From positions 5,456,001-5,520,000 of the forward strand of contig JAGTWJ010000001.1 in the NCBI GenBank assembly GCA_020064725.1: a stretch of DNA of 64,000 nt, written 5' to 3'. The notes beneath the pieces were generated by a model. That model saw only the letters and a program-made list of their open reading frames with translations. It was not told the DNA's origin and made no database searches. Source of the stretch: Drechslerella dactyloides. Lineage: Eukaryota > Ascomycota > Orbiliomycetes > Orbiliales > Orbiliaceae. A program made the translations under genes and the position numbers. Positions 23,463-34,463 of the stretch are shown here, in pieces; the first letter of the stretch is position 1; every line of letters starts with the position of its first letter.

Positions 23463-26400
23463 TAGGCTGTCGGGAGTATATGTTTGCGTCATTCTCTCCA
23501 ACGGCACTGGTATATATCGATATGAGTCCGTATTCGGTGGTGGCAAATTCGTGCGTTCGCATTGCTTCAAATGCATCTCACTTTCATCTTGGTGTTCTGT
23601 TATTTTTTTCTTTCTTCTTTTGAGTGTGCGTCCGGCTTCTGTTAGCTGTTAACACCCCTCTGGGTGTTGTTCTCTCCCTCCCTTCTTTCTTTCTTTCCTT
23701 TATTTCTTTCTTTCTCTTATTTTGCAATTGGTCAGGCCGGGGGGTTCTGCCACCGTGCAGTGGCATGCGTGCGTGCGTGTTTGGTCTGGCTCATGAGACC
23801 GTTTTGTTGATTGGCGGGTGTTTGTTATGGCGTTATTTTGAAGAGTAAATATTTTCATTCTTTTGATATTGTTGACATCTAGAACTTTTGCATAGCGTGG
23901 CACATGTGTAGTTGTCCATACGCCAGTCAGCTAGGTTTATTAATTTATACTCCGCAGTAGCTTGTGCATATTAATGCATTGCCTGTAGATCGAAGAATAG
24001 GTACATTTGGAAAACTGTTCCAATAATTATATTACCGAAGCAGCAATTGCCCTGTTCCTTAAATTTACCAGGCTGGATTATATTATCAATCCTTTGGGCG
24101 CGCCGGCGGCGGACCCAGACCTACAAGGCACTATAGACACAATATACAACTTACCTGTCTGCCTGTCCATCAGCAAAATTTTAAAACTAGTGTCCAGTCC
24201 AGCATTCACAAGTTTCCGAAAATCTTTGTATTCTGCCTATATTGTATATTGTCAGTCGGTTGAGAAGTAGTTAGTTATTCGAAGAGTTGGAAACAAAAGC
24301 TTGCAAGATGCAAATAGTACAGCTTATTATATAGATTTACATTATTGGTGACTTGTAAGCCTAATGGCAATCGAGTTATGTGCGAAAATATTAAATATGG
24401 TTTCTTACGGATATAACCGTATACGTTTGCACGGGTTGATTGAAGCCTAGATATAGATTGTAGCCGCAACTAGCATTGTTTATATTATCGGACTGGTAGA
24501 TCGTCGGGTCTCTGAAGCTCTGCAGATTGCGGCTCTAGGTCCCCAAGTTTGATGGTCCATGCTATCCTCGGCCCTGTCGTATCGTTACAAAGGTTTGTGG
24601 GGGGCGTAGTCCCGCCACGGTTTCGAACGAAATGCATCAGTACTCTAACAGCATCCTATTTATATTGCGCAATTGCAGCGGCGAGGTAGTAGCCGCATAT
24701 GCGTAAGTTCTGCGGTTGAGGGACTTCCGGACTATTACATCTAAGCATTGTATTCGCGTTTATATTGTCAGATAGAATTGTTTTATCGTTGCACAATTGC
24801 AAGTTGTCTCGTAAGCCAGAAGCTGGACGCACGGTAGATTGCAAGTCCGTGTCGAGAAAACCAGCATTGAAGCGGTCTGTTCTCTACTTTTGCACGCTAT
24901 AATTGAGGGACGCTATGGATCTACTTTCCAGGATGGATGATATCAGATGATAAGCTGCGTAGAACGAAAGCTAACAGTATGAAATATTGCAGTCTGGGTG
25001 CAAGTTTGGCCTTGCGACAGCTGGGGAATCGAACGTAGCGTGGGGATCATCATCTGATATCTAATATCTTCTTCAAAAACTGCATCAGGTACAGATGGTT
25101 TCCAGCCTGCCATGATATGTTTTTTTTTGTATGCGCATACGTATGTAACCAGCTCGAAAGGCAAGAGCTAGGAGCTTCTAGTTAGTATTAAACACCCGGC
25201 TCTGGATTGCTGTCCCTCATCTCAAACCCAACCTCGTAGTCTAGACTTGAAGTGTAGAACGTCTGCGCGATCCAGGTAAACGACGTTAACGTATTAGAGG
25301 GTATATAGTCTACGAGACAAGTGTATGTTTCAGGTGACTCAAGAACTATAAATTTTAAATGGACAAGACTGGTTTATACGACTTCGAGCTGGCAGAATCA
25401 GAATATTCTCGTCTGATAGGTAGAGTAAGAACTGCTGATGGAAGAAGCTAGATTGCTCCGGGATTGGCCCCGCAAGCCAGATAGCGTAAAGCCGCAAACA
25501 GTTCTCAAGCCTGAAAAGCCAGTGCAGAGCACACGACATATGTGTACATACGTTGCATCGTTTCACGCGAATTCGCTGTCTATCCCGTCCGCAGAGGGAG
25601 TCGACACCTTTAACCAGTGACTTCGAGTGCTCCCTATTAGGAATCTTTGGGTTCCAACACTAAGCTTTAAAAGACTTAGCATTAGCTGGGTGAATGCTCG
25701 TCTCGCTACAGGCAAGCGAAATGGCCAGCTTCCTTAATCTAGCAAACTTGTCGTCGTTACACACGCGGAAGTGCCAGCAACCTACCTGATCCAGGCCCTG
25801 GTGAATCATCTGAATCCTCTCCCAGATATACCACCAACTGTAATCAATAACTGTAATATTATGATTCAAACGTGCACTATCCTAGGAGCTAGCTCATTGC
25901 GGATTCTACGCGGCAAATCCGCATCAACAAATTGCTCGTCGATTCATTTCGTGCGCTTTCATCTTGGCTATCAAGTTCAATTGATACGATAGGACAGGAC
26001 ATGGCGTGGTCAGAATTTGACAGTTCTTTAAAAAAAAAAAAATGTTATGAAAGCCTACTGGTTAGACACCACCACATTTTCAATGCAGTCAGCAACATTA
26101 GTCGCATCTCGGTCCACCAACGCGAATCGGAAAACGAACCCACCCTCGACCAACATTCAATTCGCCAAGCAGGAACGCCGATGACAGACCTCGCCAACCA
26201 GAGGCAGTGGGTCCATCCTGGACCCTCAATCCAGTCGAAAGGTCAATAGATATGCCCAGTAACATGCCGGACACCTCAGCTGACTGACGAACCCAGGCTT
26301 TGATCCCAGTCAAATTTCAAAGCAAATTGAAAGCTGAGTGGTCTAGTGTCGCGGTCGACTATACATATCGCACTTGCTCAAGTCCTACTAGCCCGCTTGG

Positions 26401-27699
26401 GAACCCGAGGCGGACCTGCGGACCTGCGGCTCTGTTCAGCGGACACATGCCGTCGAGTTGCACCGTTTCAGCTGCATCCCGGCCAGTTATGGATCGCCTC
26501 TAATCAGTTGTACCTTATGACTTCACGCACAAGGCTGTTGTATTTTCGGTTACGACATGTTGCATTACTGCGACAATTTCTCATTCGAAGGCGCCAGGGC
26601 AGCCGGCAGCTGATATTTGCAATGAGCCCCGGCTTCCCGTATCACTATCATGTGGTCTTTCGGGCCAGCTCTCGGACGCAATATCATAAGTCTGTAGATG
26701 CATATGTCTTAGGGCAGCGGGGGTTCTTTAACGTTTTCGCCAAACGCAGCCAACCAGCAAGCTTGAAATCTCCGCCAAGAAGCCTACGCACATGTCGTCA
26801 CTACAACACTGCACGAATTTACGTATGCTGCAGTTGGATACCATAGAAGCAGGTTTTCGACATTTCTCGCCATGCACGAAAATGCTAGATGGAGATATCC
26901 GAGCCAGAGGGCGAAGAGCACGGGAAGTACTGTCTACTTACGGAACGCAACGATATCTCGCCATTGGATATTTTTATGCGCGTATGTATTGACACCACTC
27001 ATTCCCACGAATTAGCTAGTATCACAGCCACACTCACATTCATATCGCCCAATCCTATGCCACGGGCAAAATCGCGACGCGGAGATCGGCCATGGTGTGC
27101 ATGTCTAGTTTACATGCATTCTGCAGCTGCACCCCGATATCAACGACAAGGTGAAAGACTTGAACCAGGCAATGCATTGGGGATACTACACTGATAATGC
27201 CAAAATGTGCATGCGAAATGCATGCAGGCAGGTGGCCAATTGCAACTATACCGGCTTCCCCGATCTTCCCCATGTCCTTGTTTATCTCTAGCTGCAGATA
27301 ACACAGGCTTGTTCGTTGGAGACGACTCCGTGCATACATGCGGAGGCGTCGACTGGGTCGAGATTCGATTGTAGCGTATATAAACTGTTGGCCACCCGCC
27401 ACCGCGCCTGCCATTAATGGATTGGACGATATAAATCCAGATAGATTCTCCCATTCTGCTACAGTTTATCATTTAATCTAGATATCGGTCTGTTGTATCT
27501 TGGCCTCGATATCTGGAAAGCTTATATCAAGCTGCCGATCGAGTTTCTAAACCCATCTCCACGGATATATATACCAACGTATAGCCCGCCGGCGGGGAAA
27601 TATATATTATCAACTTGCGCTAACCTTACAGTAATTAAAGCTACATAAACACACAGCCTTCTATTCATATATACCCTATACCTATACACGACGGCCACA
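23463..27699. other. Gene-free region of 4.2 kb
   Basis: I find no supportable gene. The first 400 nt are probably 3' UTR of the U-box gene and include a T/C-rich tract near 23.58-23.72 kb. The section at 24-26 kb is AT-rich, with short broken frames on both strands that may be old remnants but match nothing I recognise. The last 100-200 nt (TATA-like stretches, CTATAC repeats) should be the leader of the gene at 27700. Confidence 0.5.
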
Positions 27700-29756
27700 A
27701 TGTCTGGCATGCCCGAGTACCGGCGCGACAGCGCCGACAACATCCACGTTATATATCCCGCCAACACGAATCTTAACTACATCAAGGCTTTCGATGGCTA
27801 TGTCCCGCCACGGTATACCGCGCCGGTACCAGTTTCCGCACCAATCGTAATGGGGCCACCAAACCCACCGGAGCAGCGGATCCTAGGATTAAGGAGACGA
27901 ACTTTCTGGATCTTGCTGGCGCTGCTGATATTGTTGATTATCGGACTGGCTGTGGGGATTAGCGTTGGCGTTGCATCATCGATAAAGAACAAGAAGTGAG
28001 TGCATTTCCAGCAGGTCTTCATGGCTACTTCGGATTGGTTGCCGTGCATTCAATAAATTTTTCCATTGGCGTCATTCATATATAGACGGATGGATACGCA
28101 AGCAGAAAGAGCAGTCTATTCACACAAGTTTCGCCGCAATGGCATACAGCTAACCACAACATATTTATCACTCGATCCAGTAACGATAACGATAACGCCA
28201 GCGCGCAAGACGCCAATGCCGGCCCCGTGACGGTGTCCATCACGCCTACACCGAGACCCTCAGACCAGCCGACACCCGTCAGTCCCCAAGCGACAGTTGT
28301 CGTCACCGAAACCTCGGTCTTCACGCCAACGCCAACGCCTGTCACACACTGCCAACAGATCTGGAAAGGAACAGCGCCGTTCTGCAATGGCAAGTGCGAT
28401 GTCGGGTTTACGGCTGTGCGGGAGAGCAGTTCAGCCAACGCGGTATGTATTCCTCGTCGCTTATAAATATCGCGCCTTTGTTGTAGCATGCATGATTGTA
28501 GCCAATTGGTGTCGAATGTGGCGTGAGGCTGTGTTTGTGAATATATCGGTGCAACGGCATTGCATACGGCCTAGAACCGGAGCACGCAGGGAACGAACGA
28601 ATCATAAAGTCGCCGTGCCTGCATGCTGCGACCCTCGTGATTCCGAATTCTCTCCTCTTCTCGAACGCCCGTGTCGCCACGTTTTAAAACGTCTCAATCG
28701 ATAGCACATCCAATCCATGCATGGCTTCCCGGTCCGGTTATATGCTGATCTAATCTCTCACATCAGTGCGACACATCCTCCGACGACACGGTTATCGATA
28801 GTAAGTTCCAACCTTCATACGCGTATACGAACGCCACCCCCTCTCCCTTTCTCTGCCTGCATTTCTCTTTGGGAAAATATCTCAGCCGAGTGCCTCACTT
28901 CCGCTTCCTCGCCCTATTTTCGGACGTCGTGCAGCGGCAGCAGGACGTGCTGGCTACTTGATATTACATACGGCCTCGTCTGGAGAGGCTGTCACACTGT
29001 ATCACAACCCTATATCTCATCTTAAGAGATATCCTATACCACCCTTCACTTATAAGTACAATATCACACTCCCTCCGCAGCCACTCCTTCCTACAAGGCC
29101 CAGTCGTATATTATTATACCATACCTATATGAATATTACAGGACCTTCAGCCTTCCTGCCATCCTTCCTTTCCATCGAATCCACCTGTTCTCGCCCGTTC
29201 GTTCGTTTATTATAGCATTATAAATTTCGTTATTGAATTAATTCCGCCCGTCTTGTTTCCCCTCATCTCGTGCGTTTGCCACGCTACAACCTCGCCCGCC
29301 CGTGTTTCAACCGCAGCGGTGCACCCGAAGGGCAATTAATTGTTTCTGTTGTTTCTGTTGCTTGCCGGGGCACACATGCCGTATGCAATAACACCGCTGC
29401 ATTATACTCCTTAAGGGCCACGTACCGCCATGGATATCCATGCCGGACCTCTTGTCCTGCGTGCTGCACTCCTGTCTGTCTGTCTGTCTGTCTGCCCGTC
29501 TGCCTGTCGGTGTGCAGTTGAGCAAGCCAAATGGCGTTTGCGTGCAATGGATGTAACCCCAGACATGGCCAACGCAAACATGATATATTATACGAGAGGC
29601 AGAGACGCGAGAAGAAGCGAAGACGGACGTTAGGGCATGCTTGCTAACTTTTGGTGTGTGTTTCTCTCAGGCTGTGCCGGTTTGTCGGGGAATTCGTGCT
29701 GGACGGGCCATAAAGTGCTCTGCCAGCAGTGCCAGGTCATTGAGGAAAGCAAGTGA
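27700..29756 (+). CDS. Single-pass membrane protein with Thr/Pro stalk and Cys-rich ectodomain
   Basis: There are four exons: 27700-27995, 28181-28442, 28767-28800 and 29671-29756. Phases agree and give 225 residues. The N-terminal 67 residues are hydrophilic and end in RRR. Residues 69-91 form one transmembrane helix (FWILLALLILLIIGLAVG). The positive-inside rule puts the C-terminal half outside. The ectodomain has a Thr/Pro-rich stalk (PTPRPSDQPTPV), probably O-glycosylated, and then a module with eight cysteines. Its WKGTAPFCNGKC start and CWTGHKVLC end resemble a small Cys-rich domain found in other fungal secreted or surface proteins. No enzymatic function is evident. The third exon is only 34 nt. 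The third intron, 870 nt, is long for this genome, so an extra or alternative exon inside it cannot be excluded. Confidence 0.8.
29472..29494. repeat. (CTGT)n microsatellite
   Basis: About six CTGT units lie inside the long third intron of the membrane-protein gene. Frames running through it are artefacts of the repeat. Confidence 0.85.
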
Positions 29757-32599
29757 TCCGACCTGTATTGTTATCTATCACGACTTTGATGATTTTTATC
29801 GTTGGTGCTAGTAGCCGTTCTGTGTATTTTTTTGCCGAAGCTTTCATTTCACTTCGCAAACGCATCTGTAGACGGGACCAGCCGGGCAGTCGATGACATG
29901 ACATGGCTCGACCGTGATTTCGTAGAAGGAAGTGAACGAGCAACCTGAATCCTGTTGCTGCGCGTATCGATACGAGACCTTCGGATCAATTCGCTCGTTC
30001 AGCGCAGGGTGTCAAGCTCCAACGACATTGGCAGCAGAGGGCGCTAGTCTCTTGGCTGCAGTGCTGTCTGTCAGTGTGGTCTGCGTATGAGCAGATAATA
30101 TATGGCACGGTAGACCATTGCATTCATCTGATTCATTCAAACTGCTCCACTACACGCCTCTGGACATATGTCTCGCTTGTCGTAACGATGGCACGGACGC
30201 ACGATGTCTCGAGATGATATTTCCGCAAATACGTGTAGGATAGCTGGTAGCTGGTACTTTCTCCTTTCGTATTCTTGGTGGTACACTAGCAACTATCTAC
30301 CTGGGTGAGCGAGTAATTACCGGTTCTATTGGTACGTACAGATTTGTGTAAGGTGGTATACAGGTCCTTATGCGTTCGTACGTGGTAATCCCGGTTAGTG
30401 CGTGCTACTCAAAACGTGCAATGTCACGCACCTCGTTGCTAATTTTTCGTCGTGTTCAGCGCCAGACGAGTTCTTTCCTGTTTTGCAAAGCACCTTTTCC
30501 GAAGATTTTACGACGTCGAAGCAAATTAACTTCCTAGCGGTTGGTGATAATTATATCAAATATACTGGAAACCTAAACCGCGGAGCTGGAGCACCAGTGG
30601 AGACCACTCGCGTCCCAGCGGCGGCAGTTTGCGACGGCCGATGACTTGGATTTCGTACAGCTATGACATACATATGATCGTATTATCGATAACTTCATGC
30701 GACGTCGGTACGAGTCAATGATTGGACTCTTGCCGCAGGATCTCGCGAATTGATTCGCCGCTGCGAGGAGTTGCGGAGTTGCTGAGATTATCAACTGGGG
30801 AAGCTCATCATCCGATACGATATATACGAGATCGCTCGGGATCGTGCCTAAGTAGCTGCAGAGTGATACCCGTCAACCTGGTTCTCGTGGATCTTTTAGC
30901 TCCATTAATCGATAAGTATAATATTATAATAACCTCGTGAATTAAGCAATGATATCTGAGGCTCCAGGATATCCACGGATTCTGGCCTTGGCCAGTTGGG
31001 CTACTGACATTTAGGTGGCCGGCGATCAGATATACAGACTAGATCCACGCTTCACGAAGTGTAGACTGTATAGAGGTTACTGATTGGAAAATCAGGGGGA
31101 TACTGGTAGTATCTATGTACTGTATTTCTTTTGATATCAATATTTCATACATCTGTATCTTTTTAATTTTCTTTTTTTGGGGGGGTTGTTTTGTTCTCGA
31201 TCTCGCATCAGACTCGCTCGCATACAGGCGTACAGGATATCTCGCTCGTTTCTCGCAGCGCTTTTGGGTATACTTTCAAAAGCTGGGTTTTAGGTAAAGT
31301 AGACAATAACTAGGACGGTAGATGAAAAAAATAAAATAAAATAAAATAAAACATGCTAGCAGTGAAGGGGGTAATCGCGTTCAAAAAAAATTATGTTTGA
31401 TCATAAGGGTAAGTACTCTGTCGGTAAAAAAAAAAAAAAAAGTCATCTGCGGCGGCGAAAAAAAAGAAAACAGCGTGCGTGAATAATCGAAGCTAGCTTG
31501 AACGCCTACTCGAGGGTCCGTAGCTATAGATCCCCATGCATGCAGCGGGGAGAATAGAATAGAAAATAAAACGTAAAGACAGGTGATCGGAAATAGCACG
31601 GCGAACAAAACAATTCGATGTAACAGCAACAATCCAAAAGATGCACCTCCCCAAGCCCGATCCATTCTATGAAAAGATTAGCTCCCCAGTCTAAGAAAAC
31701 CGATAGATAGTAAATCGCGACAGTAAAACAGCATTAAGAACCGAAACTTACGGAAGATTAAGAACAAAAAAAGAGACGCAGCGACATCACACACGCAATT
31801 CTGAAAGGATGGTGGAAATTTTGGAGGGGAAAGAGAGAAAAATTTGGGTAACCAGCATGCATGGGCCCGGTTGTAAAACGAATGAAGGGGATGAATGCAT
31901 GAACAGGTAAAAGGAGAGACTGGAAGCGACTGCAACTGCAATTATTCGCATATCATACACCACGCGCTATGCTTGAGCCCACACAAAATAGGTACACCTA
32001 ATGTAGGGAAGAAGGGAAGGGAGCAAAAAAAGAAAAAGGGGGGAAAGTAGTAAATACATCCGATTCTGAGTTAAAAGGGGGGCGTGTAAAAACGAAGGGA
32101 CGGTTCGGAAAGTTTGCGGATGGGAGTTATGGTAAAAGATGGTATGATATAATATTTCGGTGAAACCAAAGGCAAGAAACAGTAGCGGAGAGGCAAAAAA
32201 GGGACGATCTCGCAATAATAAAAGGTATTAACTAAAGCTACCCAGCGTGGTAGGATATTCAAAAAATATATAAAACTGATACTATATGTTGTGGTTGCCG
32301 AATTGCCGCGTCGGACCTCGACTAAACCGATTAGAAGATTGAAAGCGCCGCCGAAAATGAAGCTGGCTGGTGTCATCTTGGCGACGTTCGTTCATTTGCG
32401 TCCACGTGAAACCATGGTATCCGTATACGTGTATGCGTGAACCAACAAATAAGAGAGTCTAGACTGATAATGCGTGCGGGCACTGATAAATGCGTTCGCC
32501 GTCAAGTGAAAGAGGTCGGCCCGGTCATCCAGCTAGTTTGCATGTCGGATTCAAGTCCTCTTTGCTTTAACACTGCCGCCGCTGCTGTCGCCGTCGCTA
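29757..32599. other. Gene-free region between two converging genes
   Basis: Both flanking genes end here, so much of it may be 3' UTR. I see no gene. The part at 31.3-32.3 kb is strikingly purine-rich on the plus strand, which creates long hydrophobic-looking frames on the minus strand that I do not believe are coding. An (AAAAT)n tract lies at 31324-31352 and an A16 run at 31426-31441. Confidence 0.55.
31324..31352. repeat. (AAAAT)n microsatellite
   Basis: About five AAAAT-type units in a non-coding A-rich stretch. Confidence 0.8.
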
Positions 32600-34463
32600 C
32601 TACTCCTTTTTCACTGGGTCCGAGGAAACTTTCAGATAACCGTGATCCTGGGAATCATGCCTTCTCACGCCGGACTAGAGTCATTACGTCAAGATCCTAC
32701 ATGGTTGAGCACCAGAAAGTTTTAGCTTACCTCGGTGGCGTACACCGGACGGGCGTTCATCATGGGCATCGGCGCCATACTCTGCCCGTGCCCTCCACCA
32801 GTGCCTGACTGTGGGTCGTAGAAGTTCGTCTCCGCATAGTTCTCCTGCGTCGGCTGCAGCAGCGACGACCAGTCGACCGCGTCCTGCGGGTGGGCGTGAT
32901 GCAGCGATGTGTAGATTGTGTCGTGGATCGTCTGACGGCGCGGTGGGTACGGCACGGTGCGCGGCGAGCTCTGGATGCCGGGCATGTGCGGATTGGAGTT
33001 CTGGCCGAACGGCTGCTGGTGGCTTTGGGGCATATGCGAGGAATTGTACCCATGGGGCATGCCGCCCTGCTGCTGACTCCCAAAGCTGAAAGAGTCCGTC
33101 GTGTACTCGTGGGGCGACGACAGCGCCGAGTTCTGCGTTGTGCTCTGCGGCATGTAGTTGAAGCGGTCGGTGTTGTGATGCATTCCCCCAGCGGGCACAT
33201 GTGGCATCACGGCAACGGAATGCCGCTTCATCGTCTTCAGATATGTGCATTCAACGTTGCGAGACGTGCACTGCTGGCACGGCTGGCCGTAGTCACAACG
33301 GGCCTTTATCCGTGTGCATTCATCACATGACCCCGCGGTGTTCTGTCGCGGGAAGTCGGGAAACGACGGCGCGCTGGCACCCGTCGCGGGCGCGTACATG
33401 CCCGGGCTGATGCTCATGTCCGACGTAGCCGGGGTCTGCGGGTGCGACGGGCTGCGCGGCATGGGGTAGTCGTACGTAGCGCCTTTCGCACCGGCCTTCT
33501 TCGCGCCTGCAGGGGTCTTTCCGGCGGCCAGCTGTGCCGCAGCGGCGGCTTCACGAGCGGCGTGAGTTTGCGACAGATGGGTCGCATTGGTCGGGTTGCC
33601 ACGTCGGATGGAGCATTTCTGGAAGTGCCGTTTCAGGATGTCGCTGCGCGAGAAGCAATCCTTGCACAATGGGCACTGATAAGGTCGGTCTCCGGTGTCT
33701 TCGCATTGAATGTTTGGTTAGCAATTGTATGTTATATATCATGTGTATGCATAGATGCATATATCAGGTCCTCTATACACAACAGAGGCTTGCAATGCGA
33801 CGTGGAGAAGTGATATAAATATATCACGGGTGGGTCAGACTTACGGCGCAGGAGATGGCGCTTCAGGTGCTTCGCGTGCAGATATGTCTTGGTGCAGTAC
33901 GGGCACGGGAACTTGCCATTGGCGTCCTTTGTTGGCGGCGTGACAGGAAACGGCACATTCGTCGCAAACTTCTCGCCGGCCTTTCCTGCCGCCGTCCGCG
34001 GAGCCGCCGTGGCCGCCGTGGGGCCTCCCAGCGGGCTCTGCGAGACGCTGACGCCGCCGCGATGGTTGACGTTGACGTTGGCGGAAGATGCAGTGGTCAA
34101 CGGCGCCAACGCATTTTGGTGCGCTGGTTGCTGTTGCATGGATGCCGTCGGCATGGGCAGCAGCGGCACTGGCTGCTGACGATGCGAGCTAAAGGGCGTC
34201 GAGCTGGACAAATTAGCCAAGTTCTGGGCGCCCTCATGCTCTGAGATTCCCGCTGGAGCTATCCGTTGGTGCGCATGCGGCATCGGGGCGGAATATGGCG
34301 CCGGCGCGGGGCCCGACGGATAAGATGGCGCGGAGCTGAACGCAGTGGAATTCATGCTTCCAAAGGCTGGTCCGCTGACCGGAGGCTGATGAATCGAGAC
34401 CGAACTTCGAGGATAGAACGACTGCGACTGTTGGTCGTGGAGAATTCTTTCCATATCGGTCAT
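32600..34463 (-). CDS. Transcription factor with two C2H2-type fingers and a Zn2Cys6 cluster
   Basis: There are three exons: 34463-33845, 33698-32731 and 32674-32600. Phases close to 553 residues. The first intron cuts between the fingers, joining KRHLLR to HTGDRPYQC, the classic inter-finger linker. Finger 1 begins CPYCTKTYLHAKHLKRH near residue 187. Finger 2 (CPLCKDCFSRSDILKRH) ends in Cys, so it is a C2HC variant. A textbook Zn2Cys6 cluster, CX2CX6CX5CX2CX6C, lies at 331-358. The N-terminal 180 residues are Ser/Pro/Gln-rich, and an Ala/Lys-rich linker separates the finger types. After residue 360 the chain is His/Gln/Pro/Ser-rich, without the usual fungal transcription-factor middle domain. 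The last exon is inferred: exon 2 reads GAG then GTAAGC, and splicing to 32674 adds a 24-residue tail ending PVKKE. Without splicing the protein would end two residues after GAG. It is a nuclear regulator whose targets are unknown. Confidence 0.88.

Noticed and set aside
26346..26846. 166-codon open frame on the plus strand
   Set aside because: No family resemblance, low-quality start context and a GC/AT mosaic background; not enough to call a gene.
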